Positions 1 to 8,660 of a DNA stretch of 64,000 bases are shown piece by piece. Position numbers and translations under genes: made by a program. Within the stretch, counting starts at the first letter, position 1. The number at the start of each line of letters is the position of its first letter. A model generated the notes under the pieces. It did not search any database, was not told the DNA's origin, and was given only the letters and a program-made list of their open reading frames with translations. Origin of the DNA: an uncultured archaeon (GTDB taxonomy: Archaea; Halobacteriota; Methanosarcinia; Methanosarcinales; Methanoperedenaceae); contig CABMIB010000062.1 in the NCBI GenBank assembly GCA_902386135.1, forward strand, positions 1 to 64,000. The letters are read 5' to 3'.

Positions 1-50
1 AATCCGCAGCCGAAATTGCAGCCCGGGCAAATAGTTGAATAAACGTTCAT
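1..50 (-). CDS. FdhA-like molybdopterin oxidoreductase, N-terminal fragment (runs off the window)
   Basis: Only 16 codons are inside the window. They read MNVYSTICPGCNFGCG, which has the cysteine spacing of the N-terminal [4Fe-4S] site of formate-dehydrogenase-type molybdopterin oxidoreductases. A GAGGTG ribosome binding site sits about 7 bases before the ATG, and the gene begins 3 bases after the FrhB/FdhB stop, so it is the last visible gene of the hdr operon. With FdhB next to it the likely product is the catalytic subunit that oxidises formate or uses F420-linked electrons. The substrate cannot be decided from this fragment. Confidence 0.6.
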   Translation of the reverse strand, partial: MNVYSTICPGCNFGCG

Positions 51-53
51 GGC

Positions 54-1208
54 TCACACCTCAAGCTTAGCTTCAAAATACGGCGGTTTTCGCAAATCCA
101 TTCCAGGCTCATACTTCAACTGCTCCTGCGTGGTGTTGGCGAACCTTCTGTATAGCCTTGTTAAAGGAATATCGACAGGACACACATCGCTGCACTGCCC
201 GCACCCGATGCACGAATCTGCAAGGTGCAAAAAGCGCACCAGATGATACATCGACATCTTATAGGCATCACCGCGATAATGGAACTCTGTACATTTAGAA
301 ATATCGCCGCATGAACACGTAGGACACACTGCTTTGCACGCGCCGCAATCTATGCAGTTCTCAAGCTCTTTCCTGAAATACTCAAGCCTGTTATCGACCG
401 GGACAAAGACTTTGTCCTTCCATTTCTTGCCCAGACCTTCCATCACGCCTTTGATTTTGGCGCGCGCCGCAACTCCTTTCTCATCGGGCTTCTGGAGCTG
501 GATATATCCGGCATCAACAGCGTTCTGCAAAAGCTTCGCTCCCTTCTCTGAATTGATCTCTACAAAAGTGGCTTTGCCTGCAAGGTCTCCAATAACGCCC
601 CAGTTCCCGCACGCAAGGTCGGCATTGTTCGGTATCTTGATCGTGCAGTACCGGCAGCTCTCCCTGCGTCCATATCCTCTCTCTTCAAGCTCATCAATGG
701 TTATAGCATGCTCTTTTCCGTCCTTTGTCTCGAAGATTAGCTTTCCCTTCTCGATCTCTTCGCCGTGCACATCTTCTGGCTGGATCTTGTACATTACTTC
801 AAGCATCTCACGCGTCACTACAGGGTGCATCGATCCGCCGCAGTTAAGACCGATTATAAAAGTATTATCAAGATTTACGGCATTGCGCTTGCTCTGCTCG
901 ATAACCCCGCGCACATCGCAGCCCTTCGCCGGAAGAGCCACTTTCAGGTCCTTATTGGCGATAAGTTTTGTAAAGTTGCTCGGTACCGAATGCAAAGAGC
1001 CTGCCGAGTTCAGGACTTCATTCACATCAGAGGTTATTATCGGTACCGCCTCAAACTCATTGATCTTCTTTAGCACCACGACAGCATCAACTAATTTCTT
1101 CTCAAGCGCAGCCGCAAGTACCGAAGTAACGAGACCGCCTGAACCTCCGCGCTTCCTGACATCTTCTTTCATTGACCAGCCAACGAACATCTCACCTTTC
1201 TGCATCAC
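54..1208 (-). CDS. FrhB/FdhB-family F420-binding iron-sulfur flavoprotein
   Basis: 384 residues. The N-terminal FrhB domain has the glycine-rich RGGSGGLVTSV at about 20-30 and the family cysteines at 123, 185, 188 and 200. The C-terminus carries two [4Fe-4S] motifs, CIDCGACKAVCP (285-296) and CIGCGQCSDVCP (333-344). This FrhB-plus-ferredoxin layout is that of formate dehydrogenase beta subunits and of FrhB proteins attached to HdrA. The expected role is hydride exchange between F420 and its flavin, with electrons passed to MvhD/HdrA. The start overlaps the upstream mvhD stop by 4 bases, and the next gene is FdhA-like. Whether the complex uses F420, formate or both is inference. Confidence 0.88.
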   Translation of the reverse strand: MMQKGEMFVGWSMKEDVRKRGGSGGLVTSVLAAALEKKLVDAVVVLKKINEFEAVPIITSDVNEVLNSAGSLHSVPSNFTKLIANKDLKVALPAKGCDVRGVIEQSKRNAVNLDNTFIIGLNCGGSMHPVVTREMLEVMYKIQPEDVHGEEIEKGKLIFETKDGKEHAITIDELEERGYGRRESCRYCTIKIPNNADLACGNWGVIGDLAGKATFVEINSEKGAKLLQNAVDAGYIQLQKPDEKGVAARAKIKGVMEGLGKKWKDKVFVPVDNRLEYFRKELENCIDCGACKAVCPTCSCGDISKCTEFHYRGDAYKMSMYHLVRFLHLADSCIGCGQCSDVCPVDIPLTRLYRRFANTTQEQLKYEPGMDLRKPPYFEAKLEV

Positions 1209-1654
1209 GACACCCCCCCGGGTTTAAGCGGGCTTGGTCCGAGTTTTTTAATCTGCGCTGTAACATCACGTATAAAATTGGCGAACTTTTCACCTTCGCT
1301 CGCTGAGATCCAGTTAAGCTGAAGCCTTTCCTTTTCGAGTCCCAATTCTCTTACCACGTTCTCAAGGAACTTGTATTTGATCTTTGTCTTATCATTGCCG
1401 TTGACATAGTGGCAGTCGCCTATATGGCAGCCTGTAACTAAAACGGCATCAGCGCCTTCAAGGAAAGCATTGAAAACATGCAGGGGATCGATCCTGCCTG
1501 AGCACATGACGCGTATAATTCTAGCCGTTGGAGGCTGCTGGAATCTTCCCATGCCGGCGCTGTCCGCGCCTCCATAGGAACACCAGTTGCAGCAGAACGC
1601 CACTATCTTGGGCTCCCATCCGTCCGTCTTTGCCGGGGCAGCTTCTGCGCTCAT
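1205..1654 (-). CDS. mvhD: MvhD/FrhD-like [2Fe-2S] electron-transfer subunit (copy 1)
   Basis: 149 residues, the usual size for MvhD. The N-terminal CCNWCSYGGAD (Cys 21, 22, 25), the single cysteine in RVMCSGR (51) and GCHIGDCHY (76, 81) are the conserved ligands of the MvhD iron-sulfur domain. MvhD passes electrons from a hydrogenase, FrhB or formate dehydrogenase to HdrA. It overlaps hdrA upstream and frhB downstream by 4 bases each, so translation is probably coupled. It is a paralogue of the protein at 3660-4094: each HdrA in this operon is followed by its own MvhD. Confidence 0.92.
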   Translation of the reverse strand: MSAEAAPAKTDGWEPKIVAFCCNWCSYGGADSAGMGRFQQPPTARIIRVMCSGRIDPLHVFNAFLEGADAVLVTGCHIGDCHYVNGNDKTKIKYKFLENVVRELGLEKERLQLNWISASEGEKFANFIRDVTAQIKKLGPSPLKPGGVS

Positions 1655-3660
1655 ACCGCCACCTCCTGGAATTTAAATACGTTCTTGATCTGGGCAAGCA
1701 CCTGGTTATTCTTGAAGTGGCTCTGCTCAAGCGCGCCGGTGGGGCATGCTGTAACGCATGTACCGCAGCCTTTACACAGCGCCTTTACCACATTTGCCTT
1801 GCCTGCCTGTTCATCCATTTTGATAGCCTGGAAAGGACACATGGATATGCACACGCCGCATCCCACGCATACGTCAGGATTCGCTACGGCGGTAATCCCT
1901 TCTGTTATGGCTTTCTTATTTTTGAGGAGAATCGTGGCCCGGCTTGCACATGCGCTGCCCTGTGAGACCGCATACGGGATATCCTTCGGTCCTGAAGCCA
2001 CGCCTGCAAGGAACACGCCGTCAATGGTGGTATCCACTGGTCTCAATTTGGGATGTGCTTCCATCAGCAAACCGTCCGCAGCTTTTGAAAGTTTCAGAAG
2101 CTGCTGTATCTGGTTAATACCTTCGTGCGGAACGATACCTGTAGCGAGAACCAGCAGATCGAACTCAAGATTCCTTATTTCGCCGGCAAGCGTATCCTCA
2201 ACCCGGACAAGGATGTTCTTGGTATTGGGGTCTTCTTTCACTTCCACAGGTCTTCCTCTCAGGAATTTCACGCCGAGATTGCGCGACCTGTTATAAGATT
2301 CCTCATATCCCCTGAAGGGCGTCCTGATATCTATATACATTACAGTGTGGTCTGTCTCAGGCCGCTTTTCCTTAAGCAGTTGCGCGTTCTTTATAGTGTA
2401 CATGCAGCATACGCCTGAGCAATAGATATTGGTGTTCTTATCGCGTGAACCAACGCAGTTCACAAATCCAACTCGAATAGGTTCTTTGCAGTCCGAAGGT
2501 CTTACAACATGCCCGCCAGTGGGACCTGCTGCGTTAAGTAGCCGCTCAAATTCCATGGCAGTAATAATATTATCGTACAGTCCATAACCAAAATCATGTT
2601 TTGGCTCAGGGTCGTAAGTCTTGAAGCCCACTGCGCCTATAATAACTCCTACATTAATATCGCTGTAAGTAGGCTTCATATCATAATCGATCGCGCCGCG
2701 CTCGCACGCCTTGGCGCATGCCTTGCATGAGATGCAGTTCTCCTTATCCAGTACTGCCCGGAGCGGTACTGCCTGCGGGAAGGGGACGAATATGGCTTTT
2801 CGCGTCCCGAATCCTTCGTTGAAGTCATAAGGCACTTCGACAGGGCAGGCTTCGCTGCACTTGGCGCAGCCTGTGCATTTGGCAATATCGAGATACCTGG
2901 GTTTGTGTTCGACTTTAACGTTGAAGTTGCCCACGTATCCCTCAACTTCCTTTACCTCAGAATAGCTCATTATCTTGATATTCTTGTTCCTTGCAACCTC
3001 TACCATCTTAGGACCGAGGATGCAAATCGAGCAATCGTTCGTGGGGAAAACTTTATCAAACCGCGCCATCCTACCGCCGATAGAGGGCTCCTTCTCAACG
3101 AGATAGACCTGGAATCCCATATCAGCAAGGTCAAGGGCAGCCTGCATCCCAGCGACTCCGGCGCCTACTACAAGAGCCTTATCGATTACAGGCACTTCGC
3201 TTGCCTGCAGCGGCTCAAGCAGCTTTGCACGCTCCACACCCATACGTATGAGGTCTTTTGCCTTCTCTGTGGCTTTCTCCTTTTCCCACATGTGTATCCA
3301 TGAGCAGTGGTCTCTGATATTCACGAATTCAAGGAAGTACTGGTTAAGACCCATCTGCTCGATGCATGCACGGAACGTGGGCTCATGCGTCTTGGGAGAA
3401 CATGCGGCCACGACAACGCGGTTGAGGTTGTGTTCTTTGATCTTCTGCTGTATGTCAGCCTGGCCTGAGTCAGAGCATGTGAATTTATTGACAGAGGTGA
3501 CCTTTACGCCTGGCAGTGTCCCGATATAATCCGCAACAGCTCTCGTATTCACGACACCCCCGATATTCACGCCGCACTCGCATACAAATACGCCGACCCG
3601 TTTTTCATCGCTATCTTTCTTTACTTCAGTACCTTTTGTTTCAGTACCAGTTTCGCTCAT
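1651..3660 (-). CDS. hdrA: Heterodisulfide reductase subunit A (HdrA), single-module form
   Basis: 669 residues, normal HdrA length. The N-terminal HdrA domain starts at GVFVCECGVNIGG (about 23-35). The FAD-binding VVGAGVAG is at about 164-171. Two [4Fe-4S] motifs follow, CTGCAKCSEACP (262-273) and CISCKACAKACE (309-320), and a C-terminal ferredoxin pair, CVGCGVCISMCP and CKGCGTCVTACP, lies in the last 80 residues. In methanogens HdrA carries the bifurcating FAD that splits electrons between ferredoxin and the HdrBC heterodisulfide site. It is adjacent to the mvhD stop upstream and overlaps mvhD downstream. Confidence 0.95.
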   Translation of the reverse strand: MSETGTETKGTEVKKDSDEKRVGVFVCECGVNIGGVVNTRAVADYIGTLPGVKVTSVNKFTCSDSGQADIQQKIKEHNLNRVVVAACSPKTHEPTFRACIEQMGLNQYFLEFVNIRDHCSWIHMWEKEKATEKAKDLIRMGVERAKLLEPLQASEVPVIDKALVVGAGVAGMQAALDLADMGFQVYLVEKEPSIGGRMARFDKVFPTNDCSICILGPKMVEVARNKNIKIMSYSEVKEVEGYVGNFNVKVEHKPRYLDIAKCTGCAKCSEACPVEVPYDFNEGFGTRKAIFVPFPQAVPLRAVLDKENCISCKACAKACERGAIDYDMKPTYSDINVGVIIGAVGFKTYDPEPKHDFGYGLYDNIITAMEFERLLNAAGPTGGHVVRPSDCKEPIRVGFVNCVGSRDKNTNIYCSGVCCMYTIKNAQLLKEKRPETDHTVMYIDIRTPFRGYEESYNRSRNLGVKFLRGRPVEVKEDPNTKNILVRVEDTLAGEIRNLEFDLLVLATGIVPHEGINQIQQLLKLSKAADGLLMEAHPKLRPVDTTIDGVFLAGVASGPKDIPYAVSQGSACASRATILLKNKKAITEGITAVANPDVCVGCGVCISMCPFQAIKMDEQAGKANVVKALCKGCGTCVTACPTGALEQSHFKNNQVLAQIKNVFKFQEVAV

Positions 3661-4094
3661 TACTTCACTTCCTTGACCGGGTTTTGGCCCAGTTTCTTAA
3701 TCTCTTCTGTAAAATCCCGAATAACTTCTGAGAATCGCAATCCTTCGCTGGCTGATATCCACTCAAGCCTGAGCCTCTTATCAAGCCCGAGTTTTGCCAG
3801 AGCTTTTTTGGTGTTATTTATCCTGACCTCTGCGTTCTTGTTGCCATCGATGTAGTGGCAGTCGCCTATATGGCAGCCTGCAATCAACACGCCGTCGGTA
3901 CCTTCTTTCAGGGCTTTCAGGATGAATGCAGGCTCTACCCTGCTTGAGCACATAACTCTTAATATCCTGACCGTAGGCGGGTACTGGAAACGGCTTACGC
4001 CTGCAAGGTCTGCGCCTGCATACGAGCACCAGTTGCAGCAGAATGCAAGTATGTTCGGCTCAAATTCAGTCGTTTTCGGAGCCTGCTCATTCAT
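3660..4094 (-). CDS. mvhD: MvhD/FrhD-like [2Fe-2S] electron-transfer subunit (copy 2)
   Basis: 144 residues with the same cysteine pattern as the downstream paralogue: CCNWCSYAGAD (19, 20, 23), RVMCSSR (49) and GCHIGDCHY (74, 79). The two proteins can be aligned end to end but differ at many positions, so this is an old duplication rather than a recent repeat. It lies between the double HdrA (4-base overlap) and the single HdrA (one shared base). It probably docks on the C-terminal HdrA module of the large protein. Confidence 0.92.
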   Translation of the reverse strand: MNEQAPKTTEFEPNILAFCCNWCSYAGADLAGVSRFQYPPTVRILRVMCSSRVEPAFILKALKEGTDGVLIAGCHIGDCHYIDGNKNAEVRINNTKKALAKLGLDKRLRLEWISASEGLRFSEVIRDFTEEIKKLGQNPVKEVK

Positions 4095-7000
4095 ACAATT
4101 ACCTCCACTGTACCGGTCTTTTGTTCTATAGAAATGCTCTTTACACCTTTATTGAAAGCATTGATCGCTTCACCTATCTCTTTTGAGGAGAAATGCTGCG
4201 CCGTTATGGCTCCGGCAGGACATGCGGCAGCGCACGAGCCGCAGCCCTTGCATGCAGCAGGGTTGATGCGCGATTTCTTTGCAGTGTAGGTGACCTCTTC
4301 AGCCTTCACGGTTACATCCTGCAAGGACGGCGCATTATACGGGCAGACAGTAACACACGTTCCGCAGCCTATGCATTTAGCCTCGTTCACCACCGAGACT
4401 GCGCCTTCCGTTTCTATGAACTTGCGGGACAGGATTGTACATGCACGGGAGGCAGCCGCGCTTGCCTGTGATATCGCTTCATCCAGGAGCTTGGGCGCCT
4501 GCGCGCTTCCGCACAGGAATACGCCGTCAGTAGCAAAATCCACAGGTCTGAGCTTGGGATGCGCCTCGAGGAAGAATTTGTTCTTATCAAGAGGTATCTT
4601 GAACAACTGATTGATCTCCTCGTTCTCCCCGGCAACTAAAGGAGTGCTCAGCACTACGAGATCTGATGCGATTTCAATGTCTTCATTGAGCATTGAATCG
4701 TGAACCGTTACCGCTCCATCCTGAACTGCGGGCGGTTTCTCAGCATCGTATTTGATGAATATTATTCCAAGGTCTCTGGCATTTTCGTAAAGCCTTTCCA
4801 TGACCCCGTAAGTCCTCATATCGCGGTACAGCACATAGACATTGGCATTGCTATTTGCTTTTTTAATCCTTACAGCGTTCTTTACAGCATCAATGCAGCA
4901 TGTTCTCCCGCAGTATTCTCTCTCTTTATTGCGGGCTCCAACGCACTGTACCATTGTGATAGTCTTTGCGCTGATACTATTGCCGAGCATTTTCTCAAGC
5001 TGTGCCTGCGTAACCACGCGGGAGTCTTTGCCGTAATTAAATAATCCGGCAGGCTCAAAGTTCCGTGCGCCCGTTGCTACTACAGCAGCCCCGAAATCAA
5101 CAGGCATCTCCTTTCCATTTGCCTGGATGATTCCTTTAAAGTTGCCAAGATAGCCTTCGACTTTGATGAGTTTCGCCTCGTTTACGACTACGATATTCTT
5201 GTTCTCATTAACCTTCTGGATGAGTTCTTTTAATACATCGGCTGGCTTTTTTCCGTCGTACAGTTCAGTCATTTCTTTAAGCATTCCGCCGAGTTCTGTT
5301 TCCTTCTCGACGAGTGTAACTCTGTAACCGTTATTTGCGATATCAAGCGCAGCGGTCATGCCAGCCACGCCGCCTCCGAGCACCACCGCACTGTTGATAA
5401 GGGATACTTTTTGCTTGTATAAAGGCTGGAAAAGGGCTGATTTTGCCACGGCCATCTGCACGACCCCCTTTGCCTTTTCAGTGGCTTTCTCCTTTTCCTT
5501 CATATGTACCCAGGAACAGTGTTCGCGTATATTGGCGAGTTCGAAAAGATAGGGATTAAGCCCTGCTTCGCGGCAGGTATTCTGGAACAGAGGCTCATGT
5601 GTACGCGGCGTACATGATGCAACCACCACGCGGTTCAGGTTATTCTTTGCTATGGCGTCCTTTATCGTGACCTGCGAATCAGAGGAACATGCATACAGCA
5701 TTTCCTGGGCATGCGCAACGTTTGGCAGCGTCTTTGCGTACTCCACCACGTTCGGGACATTGACCACGCTGCCAATGTTGATCCCGCAGTGGCAGATGAA
5801 CACACCGATCCTGGGTTCAGGTGACAGGATCTTCTCATCCGGGAACTTTCTCTCTTTTATCAGCGTTCCGCGCTCCGCAGATAAAAGCGCGGCAGCCTTT
5901 GCCGCGGCTGCGCTTGCCTGCGCTACGGTGTCGGGAATGTCCTTTGGTCCCTGTGCTGCGCCGCAAACGTAAATTCCGGGAACGCTGGTCTCTACCGGGC
6001 TCCCCATGTTAGTAGCAATATTCCCGAAGTTATCAAGCGCGATTCCTGAGGAGCCTGCAAGAGCCCTTGTTGAGTCCGAGGGGTCAAGACCTATTGAGAG
6101 AACGACCATATCAAAGTTTTCGGTTTTAAGCTCCCCGGCATTGAAATCCTCGTATTTTAGCGAGAGAGCGTTCTTTGCATCCACAATGACCTCCGGAGGA
6201 CGGGAGTTAATGTATTTGATGCCGTACTCCTTCTGCGCGCGGTTATAGAACTCCTCAAAATTCTTGCCGAATGCGCGGATGTCTATGTGGAATATGGTAA
6301 TATCAAGATCAGAGTCATGCTCTTTTGCGATTATGGATTCTTTTGTGGCATACATGCAGCACACCGAGGAGCAGTGTTTCCTGTTTATCCGCGGATTGCG
6401 CGAACCCACGCACTGGATAAAAGCGATCTTCTTCGGGACTTTGCCGTCAGATTGTTTTGTTACATGCCCCTGCGTCGGGCCGCTTGCGCTCAGGAGGCGC
6501 TCGAACTGAAGCGAGGTGATGACATCGGGATGGTCAAACCTGTATTGTTTCAGCACAGAAGGGTCGAAGGGCTTAAAGCCGGTCGCGAGAACGACTGAAC
6601 CAACGTCCAGCTCGATCTCTTTGTCTTTCTGCTCGTAATCCACTGCTTTCGGTCCGCATACTTTCTTGCATACGCCGCATTTGCCTTTTGTAAGGTACAT
6701 GCACTTTGAGGCGTCAATAGTCGCAACCCTGGGAATTGCCTGGGCAAAAGGAATATAAATTGCTTTACGCTTGCTCATACCCGCATTGTATTCATCCAGT
6801 ACCTTTGTCGGGCATTTCTCTGTGCAGGTGCCGCACCCGGTACATTTTGTCTCGTCCACGTACCGCGCTTTTTTAACAACTTTTACTTTGAAATCCCCGG
6901 CTTTGCCTGTTATGGATTTAACGTCGCTGTATGAAAGTAATTCAATATTGGGATGTCTTCCTGTTTCCACTAGTTTCGGCGACAGGATACACATGGCACA

Positions 7001-7156
7001 GTCATTGGTCGGGAAGGTCTTGTCCAGTTGTGACATCGTACCCCCGATACTCGGTCTTGATTCTATAAGATAGGTCTTGAATCCGCTGTCTGCAAGGTCA
7101 AGGGCTGCCTGAATCCCTGCTATGCCGCCTCCGACGACTGCTACCGAGCCTTTCAT
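4091..7156 (-). CDS. hdrA: Double HdrA: two HdrA modules fused in one polypeptide
   Basis: 1021 residues, about 1.5 times normal HdrA. The first module begins directly at an FAD motif (VAVVGGGIAG, residues 5-14), lacks the N-terminal HdrA domain, and contains CTGCGTCTEKCP near 105 plus an unusually spaced cysteine cluster (CMYLTKGKCGVCKKVC) further on. The second module starts near residue 450 with GVFICHCGINIGS, has a second FAD motif (VVLGGGVAGM) near 600, lacks the internal ferredoxin insert, and ends with CIGCGTCVTVCP and CKGCGSCAAACP. Two flavin sites in one chain mirror an HdrA dimer. Fused HdrA proteins are known from ANME archaea and some sulfate reducers. Which FAD bifurcates is not visible. 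Confidence 0.93.
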   Translation of the reverse strand: MKGSVAVVGGGIAGIQAALDLADSGFKTYLIESRPSIGGTMSQLDKTFPTNDCAMCILSPKLVETGRHPNIELLSYSDVKSITGKAGDFKVKVVKKARYVDETKCTGCGTCTEKCPTKVLDEYNAGMSKRKAIYIPFAQAIPRVATIDASKCMYLTKGKCGVCKKVCGPKAVDYEQKDKEIELDVGSVVLATGFKPFDPSVLKQYRFDHPDVITSLQFERLLSASGPTQGHVTKQSDGKVPKKIAFIQCVGSRNPRINRKHCSSVCCMYATKESIIAKEHDSDLDITIFHIDIRAFGKNFEEFYNRAQKEYGIKYINSRPPEVIVDAKNALSLKYEDFNAGELKTENFDMVVLSIGLDPSDSTRALAGSSGIALDNFGNIATNMGSPVETSVPGIYVCGAAQGPKDIPDTVAQASAAAAKAAALLSAERGTLIKERKFPDEKILSPEPRIGVFICHCGINIGSVVNVPNVVEYAKTLPNVAHAQEMLYACSSDSQVTIKDAIAKNNLNRVVVASCTPRTHEPLFQNTCREAGLNPYLFELANIREHCSWVHMKEKEKATEKAKGVVQMAVAKSALFQPLYKQKVSLINSAVVLGGGVAGMTAALDIANNGYRVTLVEKETELGGMLKEMTELYDGKKPADVLKELIQKVNENKNIVVVNEAKLIKVEGYLGNFKGIIQANGKEMPVDFGAAVVATGARNFEPAGLFNYGKDSRVVTQAQLEKMLGNSISAKTITMVQCVGARNKEREYCGRTCCIDAVKNAVRIKKANSNANVYVLYRDMRTYGVMERLYENARDLGIIFIKYDAEKPPAVQDGAVTVHDSMLNEDIEIASDLVVLSTPLVAGENEEINQLFKIPLDKNKFFLEAHPKLRPVDFATDGVFLCGSAQAPKLLDEAISQASAAASRACTILSRKFIETEGAVSVVNEAKCIGCGTCVTVCPYNAPSLQDVTVKAEEVTYTAKKSRINPAACKGCGSCAAACPAGAITAQHFSSKEIGEAINAFNKGVKSISIEQKTGTVEVIV

Positions 7157-8097
7157 TCAGCCACCTCTTCTTCTGCTTTCGGTTCTGCTTTATTTTCAAT
7201 TTTGGTCTCTATTTTAGTCTCTATTTTCTTCTCTTCCTGTTTGCCTATAGATTCTATAAGGGTTTTAGGCGAGACCATGTTCTTATCAAGCTCAAGCTCT
7301 TTCTCGCTCAGTCCCATCGCAAGACCGATAAGTTGTGTGAAATAAAGTATTGGTAATCCGATAACGGTATTATGCGCCTTTTCCACCATTGACTGCTGGC
7401 CGTCAAGCAGCATGTGGCACATCGGGCACGCCACGACTATGCAGTTTGCGCCCGCAGTCTTTGCCTCGTCGAATAATTTTTTTGTAAGTATGAACGCGTA
7501 ATCCTGTTTGCTCATCAGGAGATTTCCGCCGCAGCATTTTGTCTTCTGGGTAAAAGGAAGACATTCCGCGCCGGTGGCTTTTATAAGATTGTCAAGAGAT
7601 GTCGGATTTTCCGGGTTGTCGAATCTGGATACTTCAGAAGGACGGACAAGGAGACAGCCGTAGTATGGCACGGCTTTAATGCCTTTTAATGGTTTTACGA
7701 ATTTTTTGGCTAATGCCTCAGTCCCGACATCATTTACCATGACATCAAGAAGATGCTTTATCTTAACGCCATTATAACTCTCACCAAGCGCCTTTTCTAT
7801 CTTCGCCCTGAAAGCTTCGTCGGTTTTCATGGCTTTATCGGCTCTTGAAAGATTGTGCGAGCAGATGCTGCATGGTACCACAAGGTCAAGCCCTGTCTTT
7901 TGTGCCAGCATGTTATTCCTTGCTGAAAGCCCCATGGACAATTCCTTGTCGAAAATAGCCTCAAGCGCGCCGCAGCAGTTCCAGTCCTCGATCTCTGTCA
8001 GTTCAATACCTGCGGCTTTGCTTACTGCTTTTGTGGAAGCGTCATACTCCCGTGCAGTGCCGTGCAGGGTGCAGCCCGGATAATATGCGAGCTTCAT
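7153..8097 (-). CDS. hdrB: Heterodisulfide reductase subunit B (HdrB)
   Basis: 314 residues. Two CCG domains are visible: YYPGCTLHG with WNCCGA (Cys 9, 41, 42), and KTKCCGGNLL followed by ACPMCHMLL. These are the ligands of the two non-cubane [4Fe-4S] clusters that reduce CoM-S-S-CoB in methanogen HdrB. The last 30 or so residues are a charged tail of repeated KIETKIE/KAEPKAEEE units that is not part of the catalytic fold. The gene overlaps hdrC upstream and the double hdrA downstream by 4 bases, giving the order hdrC-hdrB-hdrA. Confidence 0.95.
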   Translation of the reverse strand: MKLAYYPGCTLHGTAREYDASTKAVSKAAGIELTEIEDWNCCGALEAIFDKELSMGLSARNNMLAQKTGLDLVVPCSICSHNLSRADKAMKTDEAFRAKIEKALGESYNGVKIKHLLDVMVNDVGTEALAKKFVKPLKGIKAVPYYGCLLVRPSEVSRFDNPENPTSLDNLIKATGAECLPFTQKTKCCGGNLLMSKQDYAFILTKKLFDEAKTAGANCIVVACPMCHMLLDGQQSMVEKAHNTVIGLPILYFTQLIGLAMGLSEKELELDKNMVSPKTLIESIGKQEEKKIETKIETKIENKAEPKAEEEVAE

Positions 8098-8660
8098 TTC
8101 TCCACTTCCTCAAAGATACGCTTGATCTGGTCTTTGCCTTTTATCCTGTGGGGCAGGATACTCAGTTTACCTTTCTTGAACAATTCCATTCCCATCGGGG
8201 CGTAACCGATAACGCCACCGATGCCTTTCGTCCTGAGCATGAACATTCCGCTTACTCCGGCCTCATACCATTTGCCGTTCTTCTTCACAGAGTCAATAAA
8301 AAGATTATCAAAAAGTTGTTTTGGATTGTTGAGCTTGATTTTTCCTGCTTTTGCCTCACGCTGGGCAATGGCCCTGATCGCACCCATGACCTCGGTTATC
8401 TTCACATCCTGCGGGCATCGCTCGTAGCAGAGGTAGCAGGAGGCGCAGAGCCAGAGCGAGTCGTCGGTCAGGACTTCGTTGCGCATCCCAAGGAGCGCTT
8501 TCCGAATAATTTTCCGGGGATTGTAACCCTTATCAATATCAGTTACGGGGCAGCCAACGGTGCAGCCGGTGCAGTTAAAGCAGCGTTTGATATTCTCGCC
8601 GCCAGGTTCATTCGCTATCTCATATTTGAAATTCGGGTCAAGCTCGCTTGTTTTGATCAT
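8094..8660 (-). CDS. hdrC: Heterodisulfide reductase subunit C (HdrC)
   Basis: 188 residues, normal for HdrC. It holds two ferredoxin-type [4Fe-4S] motifs, CFNCTGCTVGCP near residue 28 and CASCYLCYERCP near 75, with no predicted membrane segment. HdrC wires HdrA to the HdrB active site. It overlaps the HdrD-like gene upstream and hdrB downstream by 4 bases each. The absence of a membrane HdrE in the operon indicates the cytoplasmic HdrABC type. Confidence 0.94.
   Translation of the reverse strand: MIKTSELDPNFKYEIANEPGGENIKRCFNCTGCTVGCPVTDIDKGYNPRKIIRKALLGMRNEVLTDDSLWLCASCYLCYERCPQDVKITEVMGAIRAIAQREAKAGKIKLNNPKQLFDNLFIDSVKKNGKWYEAGVSGMFMLRTKGIGGVIGYAPMGMELFKKGKLSILPHRIKGKDQIKRIFEEVEK

Noticed and set aside
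334-1227. Long plus-strand frame opposite frhB
   Set aside because: It mirrors the real gene; the opposite strand encodes complete iron-sulfur and FrhB motifs.
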